Translations under genes and position numbers: made by a program
DNA from: Sorghum bicolor
Lineage: Eukaryota; Streptophyta; Magnoliopsida; Poales; Poaceae
Direction of reading: 5' to 3'
Assembly: GCF_000003195.3 (NCBI RefSeq)
Contig: NC_012872.2
Location: 51,751,695-51,815,694 of the forward strand
Length of the DNA stretch: 64,000 nucleotides
Notes under the pieces: model-generated
Databases searched by the model: none
The model's input: the letters and a program-made list of their open reading frames with translations, nothing else
Told to the model about the DNA's origin: nothing
In this document: piece after piece, positions 1 through 12,039 of the stretch
Layout of the letters: each line of letters starts with the position of its first letter
Numbering within the stretch: the stretch's first letter is position 1

Positions 1-704
1 AGAGCATCTCATTCTCCTCATAAAGTTTCAAAAAGCAAGGAAGGTATGTATCCCCTCATAAGAGCAAAAGTAGAATTAGACTTTCACCATTGTTATCACC
101 ATCATCACCATACACCATTCATTCGCCACACATGCACATCTAGATTTGGCTTATTGATTTGTTTCTTTGGATCCATGGTTTGACTATACAATAAATGTCT
201 TGTAAGTATGTATACTTTATCTCCCACCTATGAGCTCCAGATATTAAAGCCTTATTAGAGTAGGGTGAGAGAGAAGGCAATGTCACTATGCCTTATACCA
301 CAAATACCACATATTTTGAGAGAAGGCATATACCATCACTGCCTTGGTAAGGATCCAGAAATACCACAAAAGAGAGATATGAGAGAGTCATACAAAGGAA
401 TCTCTGAGTTTTATTTGAAAATCTACAAAAACTCCAGAGCTATAGCTGATCAAGAATAAGAGACATGGCACTTGACGGGACTGTTCTATCTTTTAACCAC
501 TCAAGACAGAAGTGACGGTTACAAGTCCCATGGTGGAGGTAAAGTAAGTAAGTTTTAAGTCTTGACAGTTTACTCTAACTCAGAGATGAGATCTTATTCA
601 AAAGCATGTGTACCGTCAAATTTTAAAGATATTGCAGCAACTTCTGATCCATAGCTGAGTCTATCCTTGCTTAGGGATGAGCAAGAGGTAAGCTTGGGGG
701 AGTT
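1..704 (+). mobile_element. Internal 3' tail of a gypsy-type LTR element (element A), truncated by the window edge
   Basis: This is AT-rich sequence without a convincing reading frame, running straight into a purine tract and an LTR. I read it as the untranslated part between pol and the 3' LTR of an element whose body lies left of the window. The lineage cannot be decided because no pol domain is present. The short reading frame at 265-459 resembles nothing I know. Confidence 0.6.
691..704 (+). other. Polypurine tract of element A
   Basis: The purine-rich stretch with GGGGGAG sits directly before the TGTTGAC that opens the LTR. This is the standard place for the plus-strand primer of an LTR retrotransposon. 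Confidence 0.65.
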
Positions 705-2044
705 TGTTGACGGTCCTTAAGTATCAAATTTAACTATCAAATAAACAAAGAAAAGGATCCAAATGAAATCAACATCAAGACTTAGGGTTTTATCTGACAG
801 AATTCCACGAGATTTGGTGTTTGTCTATTTCTGCAGGGGGTTATCAGGAAATAAGGAAGAAAGGCCCACACGTCGGGTTTACATAGAGATATTAACGTGC
901 CGCGCAATTTTCTACCATCTAGAAGACTCCAGAAGCCACGGGAACGAACGGGAGGCCGATCGGGCCCAGGACCTGGGCGCCCGCCCAAGTCCTTAGGGCG
1001 CCCGCCCTGCTACAGTGGCCAATCATGTTCAACCTCGCGGATTATGCTCCACCGACCTAAAGGATCAAGAATAACCGTTCAATCAATGTCGGTTTGATCC
1101 GACGGCCCAGGTTCACTTGAGGGGACTATATAACCAGACCCCCTGGCCCCTGGAGGAGGAACCCCTTGATCATTATTCATTATTCATAGACAGAGCAAAA
1201 GCTAGGGTTTAGAGATGAGAGCTCTCCTCTCTTCTCTAAACTAGAGTAGATCTAGATAGTAGCGAGATGGAGAGCGAAGGAGGATTAGAGGAGAGGCCGG
1301 CCTGTCGGTTCTTCCTCCGGTTGTACTTCGCCATGATCAAGCTCTAATCAAGCTTGCTCATGGGATGACTCTGGTAATCTACTTCTAATTCATTATGCAA
1401 TTACTAATCATGTATGTTCTGGTTCATAACTCTTTTGAGTACTTCTAATCTATAGGACCCTATAGGTTAGAGTTGTAGTATAGGTGTAAGCGTGGTGCTT
1501 AGACCTAGATTACTTGTGGATATCCCCTGACTAGCTGGATCGTGTGGTAGGCCACGTAGGTGACAGTTACGTTGGTCCCCTGTAGTCCACCTCTCGTTAG
1601 CAGGACGGGTAGGGTTTATCGGCCTATGGATAAGCATCCTTTGTGGTGTACTCTTATCACGTGGTTCGTCCCAGATATAGACATACCCCTTTGAAGTAGA
1701 GAAACCATAGTTATTCTCTCTATTCTGCTACCATCGCCCATATACTAGAATTGCTCTATTCTCTATTCCCATATTATCACTCACTGTTATCTTACCTTTA
1801 ATATTGTTCTTATTCGATTCTATCATCTTTCCTATTTACACCTATCTATCTATCTTGGTTAAGTTAGAGCGTAGTTGGTTCTCCCGTTTCCCTGTGGATA
1901 CGATAAAACCTTTAACCGGATAAAAGCTTCAACGGTATCCGTGCGCTTGCGGATTATCTGTGTGCGTATAAATACCATAGTACACTCTAGTGCCATACTG
2001 GGGATGACAACCTAGTATTCAAGTGGTGTTAGCAAGTGTCAACA
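705..2044 (+). repeat. 3' LTR of gypsy-type element A
   Basis: A 1340-bp LTR that begins TGTTGAC and ends GTCAACA, a perfect 7-bp terminal inverted repeat. A polypurine tract lies immediately upstream. The base after its end (2045) falls inside the copia gag frame, so element A inserted into the copia element. The right copy of its target-site duplication should be ctatg at 2045-2049; the left copy is outside the window. A TATA-like box lies at 1127. The LTR is much longer than, and unrelated to, the 289-bp copia LTR at 23375, so it is not the copia 5' LTR. Confidence 0.75.
1127..1133 (+). promoter_or_regulatory. TATA box in the element A LTR
   Basis: TATATAA lies in a GC-rich setting in the first third of the LTR, as expected for the U3 promoter of an LTR retrotransposon. 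Confidence 0.45.
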
Positions 2045-2726
2045 CTATGCACAAACTCAGTTCCAAACTAAAATTTTGTGAAAAGGAGCCATCTGACGCG
2101 GAGAAAATTGAAAAGACTTTGTCTACCATGCTTTCCGCTCAAATGATCCTCCAACAGCAATACCGTGAGAGGAGATTCACAGTCTATTCTGATCTCATTA
2201 AAATATTACTTCAGGCTAAGAGGCACAATGAGATCCTCATATGGAACTCCAATCAAGGCCCTGTCGGTGCCAAGCCCTTGCCTGAAGTACATGCAAATGC
2301 TCAGAAATAGACACCAAAGGATGCCAACAAGAATGGCAATCCTAGATCCTCGAAAGGCAAAAACAAGCACAAGGGACCCCGTAAGCCTCGAGATGCTAAG
2401 GGAAAAGGCAACAACCCTAAGTCAAAAGACAAGTCCTCAACTTGTACAAAGTGTGGTTGCTACAACCACCCGACTAAGAAATACCGCGCTCCTAAGCACC
2501 TGGTGGGACTGCACTTGCATTTCGTGGGACGAGGACGCTCAACCAAGGTGGACAACCGTCTGAAGCACACTTCAACGATCTGGCAGCACCAGGATGTTCC
2601 AACCCCGCCCCAGCGGGACCGAGCAACAAAATGGCGCCTCCTCCACCTAATGGCATGGCAAATGACTCCAACAACAACATGATCATCGAATACACTTCTG
2701 ATGATCTGTTCGGCGACTACAACTAG
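2045..2726 (+). pseudogene. Copia gag remnant, N-terminus lost
   Basis: The reading frame from 2045 encodes the C-terminal half of a copia-type Gag with the helical UBN2-like region (residues reading LSSKLKFCEKE and STMLSAQMILQQQYRER). A TAG at 2308-2310 breaks it. Past that stop, the same frame continues through a lysine-rich linker to a zinc knuckle with CTKC and a histidine; the final cysteine is replaced by tyrosine. The last part (an acidic tail ending GDYN before TAG at 2724) is in another frame, so there is also a frameshift near 2600. Gag coats the RNA in the virus-like particle. This copy cannot make a full protein. Confidence 0.72.
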
Positions 2727-2825
2727 ATTGATAGTCATTTGAGATTTTAATTTTATCATTCGCCTTCAGAATTGTAATAATTGACAATTTGTTTTTGCTG
2801 CACTCTGTTTGATGTTCATTGACTT

Positions 2826-5100
2826 ATGCACAATTTAACATCAATAAATGTTTATATTTCATATATATTCATGTTGAGAATTTCATTCTCTATTATATTC
2901 TCTATTTTCATAGATTGTTCGGGAGTCAATCCGATGGATGAGGAAATGTGTCTAGTGGACACTGGCACCACTAACTCTATACTTAGGCAAATAAAATATT
3001 TCCAAACTCTTACAAAGAGCAAAGGAAATGTTTTAACAATCGCTGGACGCGATGCTGTAATAGCAAGCTCTGGAAGAGCCATTATTACGCTCCCTATGGG
3101 TACAACGATTACAATCGAGGATGCACTCTTGTATCCTGATTCAACTCGTACCTCATTGAGTTATAGAGATATCCACAAAAATGGGTATCATATCGAAACC
3201 CATCACCAAAATAATGAGGAGTTCTTCCTCATTACAAAGGATAACGGATATGGCAGAGATACTCTCGAAAGAATTCCCTCAACTTCGTTTGGATTGTACT
3301 ATTCATACATAAAACCCATACAACATGTTGCGTACAAAGTAATTTTTTAGAATGTCAATGCATTCCAAACTTGGCATGATCGCCTTGGTCACCCTGGCAT
3401 AGGGATGATGAGAAAAATTACTAGCAATTCTATTGGTCACTCGCTAACCAATGCAAAATTTTCCCAATCCTCAGATTATACTTGCACCGCATGTGCAACA
3501 GGGAAATTAGTTTTGAGGCCCTCTTCCGTCAAAATAAAAGTTGAACCACTCAACTTCCTTGAACGCATTTAAGGGGACATATGTGGTCCGATAAATTCTT
3601 TATCGGGACCGTTCAGGTACTTCATGGTTCTAATAGACGCATCCACACGATGGTCTCATGTGTCTCTCCTATCGACACGAAACCATGCTTTTGCCAAAAT
3701 TATTGCGCAAGTTGTCAAACTCAAAGCGCAACATCCTGAACATCAAATAATATCCATTAGGATGGATAACGCTGCTGAATTTTCCTCTCGTGCCTTCAAT
3801 GACTATTGTATGACCTTAGGAATACAAGTACAACATTATATCCCGTATGTCCACACACAAAATGGGTTAGCCGAGTCTCTCATCAAGAGAATCAAGCTCA
3901 TTGCTAGACCGCTATTGCAGAATTGTAATCTACCAACCTCATGTTGGGGTAATGCAGTCTTACACGCTGCTGAACTGATTCGATTGCGACCAACTGCATA
4001 TCATGCAACGTCCCTGTTGCAACTAGTACATGGAAATCCCCCAAGCATTTCCCATCTGCGAAAGTTCGGTTGCGCTACATACGGACCGATCTCACCACCG
4101 AAACGTACAACAATGGGCCCTCATAGAAAACTGGGGATCTATGTGGGATACAAATCTCCGTCGATCATAAAGTATTTGGAGCCCACCACAGGGGACCTCT
4201 TTACGGCCTAGTACGCTGATTGTATCTTCAATGAAGATCATTTTTCGGCATTAGGGGGAGACTTACCACGTCACAAACAATGCCAGGAAATCAATTGGGA
4301 TGCCCTAGACATACCCAACTTAGATCCACATACTTCAGAATCTGAACTCCAAGTTCAGAAAATCATAAATTTGCAACACATTGCAAACAACGTGCCAGAC
4401 GCATTTACTGATTATAAGGGTGTTACAAAATCCTATAAACCAGCGAGAAATATACCGAAAAGAGTAGAGGTACCAAACAAAACTACTCAACTCCCTAGTA
4501 AGAGGGGGAGAAGTATGGCTATCTCCACGGATACAACTTCTAGCAAGCAAAGAAAACGGAAGACAAAATCTTCCGACCCAGTAAATGTAGCTCAACCTCA
4601 TGTTGAGAAACACCCAGTGGAGGTTCAACCTCCACATCCCACATCAACAGTGCACTCAATTACTGATGCTGGGACATCGGAATACCCTGATGCGACCATC
4701 TTGGGAAATGATGATACAGCGGAAAGGGTCCATGAAATTTCCATCAACTATGCAGAAACTGGAGAGTCATTTGATAGAAAGACTACAATTGTCGACTCAT
4801 TTCTCCACAATGATTGCTGAAATCCTTAAAAATGATCCAGATCCTAAGACCATGGCAGAGTGCAAAATGTGCTCGGACAGGAACCAATGGAAGGATGCAA
4901 TCCAAGCAGAAATATCCTCGCTCACAAAAAGACATGTATTCTCACAAGTAATACCTACACCTCCACAAGTACTCCTTGTGGGATTCAAGTGGGTTTTCGT
5001 CAGAAAGCGGAACGAGAACAATGAGGTGGTGAGATACAAAGCGAGGCTTGTAGCACAAGGGTTCACGCAGAGACCCGACATTGACTTCAATGAAACATAC
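2826..5100 (+). pseudogene. Copia pol, first part: protease, integrase and start of reverse transcriptase
   Basis: One frame holds the aspartic protease (DTGTTNS near 2960) and the integrase zinc-binding region (WHDRLGHPG near 3370, then a CxxC pair near 3485). It also holds the integrase core (D in VLIDAS, D in MDNAAEF, E in NGLAES near 3870). Stops interrupt it at 3348-3350 (TAG), 3570-3572 (TAA) and 4209-4211 (TAG). A frameshift just before 4800 moves the reading to the frame that carries the start of reverse transcriptase (KWVFVRKR, YKARLVAQGF near 4985-5070). The frame ends where TAT-1 enters at 5101. Product order and motifs are diagnostic for Ty1/copia. Confidence 0.85.
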
Positions 5101-5821
5101 TGTTGACACCGTTTTTGGACACGTATCCAGGATTGGTAGGGTATAGGTCGGCAAGATAGGGTGCTAATACGTGGTCTGCGGATGATGTTGCCAATGAAGA
5201 TGTTGCCGATGAAGATGGTTGTCGATGAAGGGATGACCGAATATGACTAGGTCCATAGGTGACAATGTGTTTGTGCCGATGGCTATGATAAGGGGGTCTG
5301 CCGATGACGCGGAAGAAGGACATGGAGGTTGCCGATTGGCCTGTGGATTGGCCTTTGGAGGTGTCCTAGTTTGTCACGAGAAGATAGTTTTATGTTTTCC
5401 TTTGTTAGTTAAATCATTTTGTACACGGATTCTGTTTAAATTTGGAATTCGAACTCTAGTCGTGTCTGGTTGTAGCTCTTTGGGTAGGGTATAAAAGTAG
5501 ACCCTAGAGCTTTTGTAACAATGGATCAATCAATCAAACACAAGTTTTTACTCATATTACAGCATCTACTTTTTCGACGACTTCGTCATATTTTCCTTTT
5601 TCATTACGAGTTCTTAAGAATTCATCGACTTAAGCTCGGCGTATTCTCGAGTTCCGCGTGAATACCTCTTGGCCGTGGCATCCGGGCGCATCGCTGTTGT
5701 CGGGACCAAAGTATTCGAGTTATCACCTTTGCCGATAGTAAGGTCAAATCGGCTGGCACGTCTTAACGTTTAAATCGGGTATTAGCCCTTTGTGTTTGCA
5801 GATCCAGCTTTTGCATCAACA
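5101..5821 (+). repeat. 5' LTR of TAT-1
   Basis: A 721-bp repeat, TGTTGACACC to GCATCAACA, matching 20893-21612 with about 20 substitutions and one indel. It contains a TATA box at 5490. It carries several GCCGAT hexamers, the motif that recurs over the whole element. Confidence 0.95.
5490..5497 (+). promoter_or_regulatory. TATA box of the TAT-1 LTR promoter
   Basis: TATAAAAG follows GGG at the U3/R position of the LTR and is conserved in the 3' LTR at about 21282. It should drive the genomic RNA. Confidence 0.65.
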
Positions 5822-5845
5822 CATCTTTTGGCACGCCTGGTGGGA
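5822..5845 (+). other. Primer-binding-site region of TAT-1
   Basis: Directly after the LTR there is a CTTTTGGCACGCCTGGTGGG stretch. It corresponds to the TGGCGCGCCAGGT-type site of TAT-2, where a tRNA primes minus-strand synthesis. I did not assign the tRNA. Confidence 0.55.
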
Positions 5846-5867
5846 CAGATTCAAGATCAAGATCAAC

Positions 5868-7993
5868 ATGTCGACTACTGAGTTTGACTTGGAGAACGTC
5901 ATCCCCGTGACGAAAGCTAACCTCAAGGATGAGCAAAAGCAAGCTATTGCGAAGGCTATGGAGGATTACAAGCAACAATGTCTCAAGGCCTTCAGCGTAA
6001 ACAGGAGTGGCGAGGTGATCCAGAAGGAAGCGTTGCCGATGCCTCGACAGGTTACTTTTGAAGCCAATCCTGGTAAACTTCAAGACATGGTTGATAATGC
6101 TATTAACTGTGCCTTGATTAATCAAGCTGGTGTGCTGTCCAATACGGTTTTTAATGCCGTGGCTAGAACTTTCAAGGAAGGACAATTGCCACCAAATTAT
6201 GTGGGCCCTTCTCATCATCAGCCAGGATCACCGGTGGTCACAGCTCCATCGGCTGCTACAGCCGCTGCGGGCACAGAAACTACTGTCCCTCCAAGCACGT
6301 TAGGAGTCACTAATGCACAATCTACGCCGATGACGACCAATCCATCGACTTCAGATGGGCAGATTAAGCTCGCTACAGATCTGTTGGCATCGGCAATGTC
6401 GAGATCGATCCCTCCTCCTAACTGGTGGGGTTATGGTATGCCCCCAGAGTTGACGTTGAAGACACCTGGTACATCTCAGACGACTGATGTGAGAGGCAAG
6501 GCTCCTATGGCATCGGCACCCCCAAATATGCCGATGAATCAGAGTCCCCAGTATACTACAACTACTACTGCAAGGCCTTACACTGGGAATTCTCAAGCTC
6601 CAACATTCCAGATGCCTAACGCATCGGCACATTCAATGCTGACGCAACAGAGGTTTACAACTCAGTCAGGGTATGTCAACTCAATGATGATACCCAATTA
6701 CCAGTCATCGGCAGGTCCTATACCGATGAATGCCAATAGCGGGTGGCCTGAGCAGCAAATCTTTCCACAAATGCCCCAACAGCATCATCAGGCTACAGGG
6801 TTTCAACAGGGCCAGATCTACCCCGGGTTCCAGAACCAAGGGATGCCCAACCAGCCGATGAATCAGGGTCAGCAATTTGGTGGTCCACAGATCGGTGGTC
6901 AGCAGGTGGCAGGTCAGATGATTAACCCAATGTTCCATGCAGATCGCGCGCCGCATAGACACGTGGAAGCATATCAGCAGATCCCAGATCCGCAACCGCC
7001 TCATCGGCAAGATGCCGATGCTTATTGGGCCGATAAGATTGCTGAAGTAATGAGAGACCAATTTGGGATAAAACCCAAAGTCAACACTTACTCTTATCGG
7101 ACACCGTATCCTCCTGCATATGATTTAATCCCGCTTCCAAATCGGTACAAAGTGCTGGATTTTACTAAGTTTTCTGGGCAGGATGATACATCGACCATGG
7201 AGCACGTCAACAGGTTCATCATTCAGTGTGGAGAGGCTGCTAACAGGGACGAGTTAAGGGTTCGCTTGTTCTCGTCATCATTGTCCGGATCGGCTTTCAC
7301 TTGGTTCATATCACTACCTCCAAACTCAGTGATTACTTGGGCCGATCTGGAGAAACAATTCCACAAATACTTCTTTTCTGGAGTCCATGAGAAGATCACC
7401 GATTTGGTCAAATTGAAGCAACACGATGATGAATCGGTTGAAAGTTTTGTGCAGAGGATACGTGAGGTCAAGAATAAATGCTACAGTCTGGTTTTGGATG
7501 ATCGGTAGCTAGCCGATTTGGCTTTTCAGGGTTTGTTGCCACATATCAGGGACAAGTATGCATCTCAAGAGTTCGAAAGCTTAGGTCATTTGGTGCAGAG
7601 GATTTCTGATCAAGATATCAGGCCTTTTGAGCCCAAGAGAGCATGGAACAAAAAGGTGTCATTTGTTGATGAGGCAGCAAGCTCAGACTCTGATGAAGAA
7701 CTAGTCATCGGCTTGGCAGAATGGGTAAAAAATAAGAAGCCGATGTCTTGCCCTTTTGGGCACAAAGAACCAGAGAAGTTCGCAGTTGATATCACCAAGG
7801 CCAATAGGATTTTTGACTTTCTACTTCAGGAAGGTCAGATCAAGTTGTTACCTAATCATGTGATTCCATCGGCTGAGGAGTTGAAGAAGATGAAGTATTG
7901 CAAATGGCACAATGCAACTTCTCACAGCACCAATGAGTGCAAAGTTTTTAGACAACAGTTGCAATCGGCTATAGAGTCTGGGAGGATCAAATT
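5868..7993 (+). pseudogene. TAT-1 gag, N-terminal and central part
   Basis: I chose the ATG at 5868, the first ATG after the primer site that opens the long frame. The N-terminal 350 residues are rich in Pro, Gln, Met and Gly. The conserved retrotransposon Gag domain lies towards the end (from about 7140: FTKFSGQDD, FTWFISLPP, WADLEKQFHKYFF, ESVEAF-like ESVESFVQRIR). A TAG at 7506-7508 interrupts the frame, which then continues unchanged. A region with CKWHN...H...NECK, resembling a degenerate zinc-binding segment, follows near 7895-7940. The frame is cut at 7993 by the solo LTR and resumes exactly at 12040-12045. Confidence 0.85.
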
Positions 7994-10900
7994 TGTAACA
8001 TCCCTGATGTTACGGTTACTAAAACTGGACTATGTCATCATGAGCATTGCATAGCATATTGATTAAGCACAACTTGATGCACCAACTTAAAACAAGTTTA
8101 CTTTGGTTGCTTGTGCTTAGGGAACTAAAGTGTGTTTATATTGTGTATTGAAGCTAGTGTGGCTGTGAAATTCCTAGGGTGGAAGATTTCCGAGAAAATG
8201 GGGGGGGAACCCTGATTTTAAAAGCCTTGTTTTGCCCCCTTTTGGGCAATTTAAAAACTAAGCAAAATTTGAGGTTGAGTTCAAAAGCAAAGTTGTAGAT
8301 CTTGTCAAGATGTACAACTTTGGTGTTTTGAGTTTTTGAAGTTTCAATACAAAATTGAAAGTAATTTTGAAAATACAGATTTCCAGAAAGTGTCCCCCTT
8401 TCCAATTTGAATCCCCAATTCAAAATCTATTTGGAATCTTGAAAAGTGACCAACATGAAAGTTGTAGAGCTCAAAAAGTTGAACAACTTTCATGTTGGGA
8501 ATTTTCCAAGTTGTTTTGGAAAATCAAAAGTAATTTTGGAAATTCTGATCTGCCCCAATTCAAAAATTGGAATTTCCCCAATTTAAGATTTGAAATTTAA
8601 ACTGTTTTGTCAAATTCATCCTTTTCCACTTTGGACACCAAAATATGTTTTGTAGCTTGTAAAATTCTGCACAACTTTCATTTTGGTGAAAATTTGGCTC
8701 TAGTTCAACTTTTGGGAGAATTTTGCAAAACAACAAACCAATTGGATATGGCTTGCTACAGTGCTCGAGCAGGGGGGATGCACTGCAGGCCGCCGGGGCA
8801 GAGCTGCTGCGTCCAGCGCCGCCATGCGCCTGGCCACGCAGCTGCTTGCCTGCTGGGCATCGCCCTGGCGTCCTCATCCGCAGCAAGCACTGCGTTGCGG
8901 GGATGAAACCCCGAGCCGCCGTGGAAACACTTCTTCTTCTCGGAACCCCGACGCCGACGAGCTTGCTGCGCCTGCCAAATTCACCTCGCTTGCTTCCCTT
9001 CCAAACCACCCGAGCACACCAACAACTCCGCCAAGAACTCCGCCATCGATTGCACCCCCTAGCGCAAGCTCTAATCCCTCATAGCCCGCAACCGAGCCAT
9101 TCTCCTTCGACTCCGGCCGGAATCGCCGCCGTGGGTGCTTCACCGCGGCCAGAGCTGCTCCAAGCCTTTCCATCGCCGCTCTTTGCTTCGTTGAAGTCGC
9201 GGTGAGCCACTGATGCTTATGCGCTCTTTGGTTCACGTGTTACTCGCTTGCAGTGGCCGGTGCTCGCACGGTTAGCAAGGCCGTCCGCCATAGACACGGG
9301 CAAGGGGATTAGGGGGAAGTAGCACGTGATCTGAGTGCCTCAGTGGAGGCGCGGGGAGCTGAGGGTGCTATGTCGCCCTACCGCGGAGGCCGGGAGCTCG
9401 CCGACGGCATGCTTGGGCTCGCCGGAGCCGCGGCGAGAGGAGGAAGAAAGGTCTGACGGGCGGGACCCGCCCATCAGCGACCCGCAGAGAGAGGAGAGGA
9501 GCAGCGCGCGCAGCACGCGCGTGGGCCGAGCGAGAACGGGCCGGCCTGCGGGCCGAGTTCTTGGGCCGCTCGCAGCATAGTGCTTTTTCCTTTTTCCTTT
9601 TATGCAAAATTTGTTTTATGTTTGATTTTGTGTAGCAAATTGTATACTGATTCAAAAATCATGGGAATTTTTGTGTAGGTTCTATAAAATGAGTAGAACC
9701 TAGGAAAAATATTGGATTCTATTTTCTGGCAGTTTGCATGTATATAAAAATTGCCTCTTTTATTTAGTAAATGAAAATTCCATGAATTTTAGTAATTTAT
9801 GGGTATGTCCAAAAATCACCAAAATTTGTGGGATGCCTCTGAATATTATCCCCTGGCCTCACACAAAGTTTGGTGGCATTTGGATAATGTTTGAATAAAA
9901 TATTATTATACCCTTAATTAGGAATTTAATAATAATTTCAAAATAATTAAGTAATAATTAGCTTAATCTCTCAAAATAGAATTTGAGTGCTTTTGGGATT
10001 GTGTGATGACCTGAGGTCATTAACCTTAATGACCTTTGGCATTTAATTATTGTTTGATGATAATACTTAATTACTGCCATCAATACTTAATTAAGAATTA
10101 ATTAAGATATAGTGAGTTAATTAAGGATAATTGTGAATTAAGAGAAATCTTAATTTACTGATGCAACCTCTTGGGTAAAACACTAAAATAATAAACAACT
10201 TTAATTACTGTTTAACCCATCCTTGCATCAAGAAGGAAAGTTGTACTCAACTCGGTCCTTCTTAAATAATTGTCATACGCATATCATGAGCATCCATCAT
10301 TTTGCGTATAGTGCACGTGACCGAAGGAGCGACCGTTGAACCGAACCCCGAGGTCGGTGCTCCGTTCGAGGAAGTAGGATCCGAGACTTGGGAAGTCTCC
10401 GAGGGTCCCTCTCAGCTCTGCAACCAAGGCAAGCCCCGGATGCATTAACCCCTCCTTGAATGTTTTAAATCTTTTATCACTTATGAATTGAAAATGCTGT
10501 ATTAGATAGTTGAGAATTGGGTTAACCTACTTGCTGCATTTACTACCTTGATATTTGTTATCCTGTCCTTGACACCTGTTTTATTTTAAAATCGCGTAGT
10601 AATGCTTAGCCCCCCTACTAGATAGGTTTTCAAACCAGAAAGTTTGAAGGGTTGTTGTGGAATACATTTATGATCAATGATGTTTCAATTTGAGACCGGT
10701 CGGTGGACTTGCTTTAAGAATGGAGTCTTAAAGTAGTGTCTCCAACTATGTCGGTTAAGGACCGGTCCGTTGATGGCCCACTGGGTTCAGAACTTATAGT
10801 ACTAGCCACTTGCCCTCGGTAAGCCCGGTCTTGTAATCCCTCGACGCGAACAGCTACTCGCGCACTGGACGTGGAGCGATGGCGAGAGTAGCGTGTACCC

Positions 10901-12039
10901 ACCTTACGGATCTGAGATGACCGAGAAACATCTAGATCGGCTGTAGGATGGTGGGGATTGTGCTCTCGGGTGCCGCGAACCTAGTCAAATCTGGGGAGAG
11001 CTAGATTTGGGTTGACATATGCAAGATTTGGTTCTACATATGTCGGGTGGTTAGGAACTCCAGCTGGATTGCTAAGCGGTTCGAATCGTCGTTGCTCTCC
11101 GATTGGGAGACTCAATCCACTAATCCTCATCGTAGTTAAATATGCAACTAAGTGATAAAAGAAGAAAGGGGGAAATGTCTCATGAGGTTCGGATCCTAAT
11201 TCCCGGACTCAGAGTGACATGAAGCTATGGCCGTTGGATAGAAAATACTTTGATTAAGGACTAGGAACTCACAGACTTGTCTGTGAGAAGCAACTAGATA
11301 GACTATCCTCGAACTCCTCGACCTCTTAAGGAGAGGAATTCGCAGGTAAAACTTGAAAGTAAGGATGCACTATTAGTAAGCTTTTTGGCAAAACTATTTG
11401 GCTCCTTGCTCAGCCACTCCTTGTCTACCCCAAGCCTGCATTCCTAAGTTCTCCTCTTTTTCCGCCGGGTAAGTCTTGTTGAGTACTCCCGTACTCAGGG
11501 TTTTATAACCCCTGTTGCAGGTGAAGCTCAGGAGCCGACATGTTTCGGACCCTATTGTGTGACCGTCATCGAGGTTGACGACGAGGAAGAGTGAGCGTGA
11601 CCCATAGGCAGGGTCTGTAAATTTGTAATCTGTGTACTAAAGTTTAAGTTGCTCCGCTGGACCTGGCTTGTAATAACACTTTACTATTTGGAAGAACTAC
11701 TTTTGTAAATTAAGTTAGGTAATGCTTCCGTTGTTTTACTCTGAAATATTATTTTGGTCTTATGTCGTTTGTGATACTGCAATGTCTTCGCAACGAGTGA
11801 TCCTGGTGTTAAGGTGGCCACTTGCTATCCTGTAAGGGCGAGAAGAAGAAGTTCTCGTTAATTGACCATCGCTAGTGGTCAGGACGAGCTTGCTTGATAC
11901 GCCACAGGTAGCGGTGGAATGAGCATCCTGAGATGCTCATCGAACTTCTAGAGTGGGAGGATCCCCGTCATCACCGTCAGAGGTCCTTAGGACAATGACA
12001 GGTGTCGGTGGGCCCAAACACTTAGGAGGTTCTGCCACA
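7994..12039 (+). mobile_element. Solo LTR of a Tekay-like (chromovirus) gypsy element inside TAT-1 gag
   Basis: A 4046-bp segment starts TGTAACATCCC, ends GGTTCTGCCACA, and is flanked by the 5-bp duplication aaatt (7989-7993 and 12040-12044). It has no gag or pol domains. Removing it together with one aaatt copy restores the gag frame without a shift, so the boundaries are firm. The length, the TGTAACA start and the GGTTCTGCCA end fit Tekay/Del-type LTRs as I remember them. It probably formed by recombination between the two LTRs of a full insertion. A GC-rich stretch at about 8760-9580 gives long chance reading frames that I do not accept as genes. The rest is AT-rich. Confidence 0.88.

Noticed and set aside
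705..2044. This LTR as the 5' LTR of the copia element
   Set aside because: It is 1340 bp and unrelated in sequence to the 289-bp copia LTR at 23375. It also has its own polypurine tract upstream, so it is the 3' LTR of a different element.
8560..9655. Long frames on both strands in a GC-rich stretch
   Set aside because: They lie inside the solo LTR, are present in many frames at once, and match no domain. GC content explains them.
7994..12039. A complete Tekay-like element
   Set aside because: No gag or pol domain, no second LTR and no polypurine tract. The segment behaves as one solo LTR with a target duplication at its ends.
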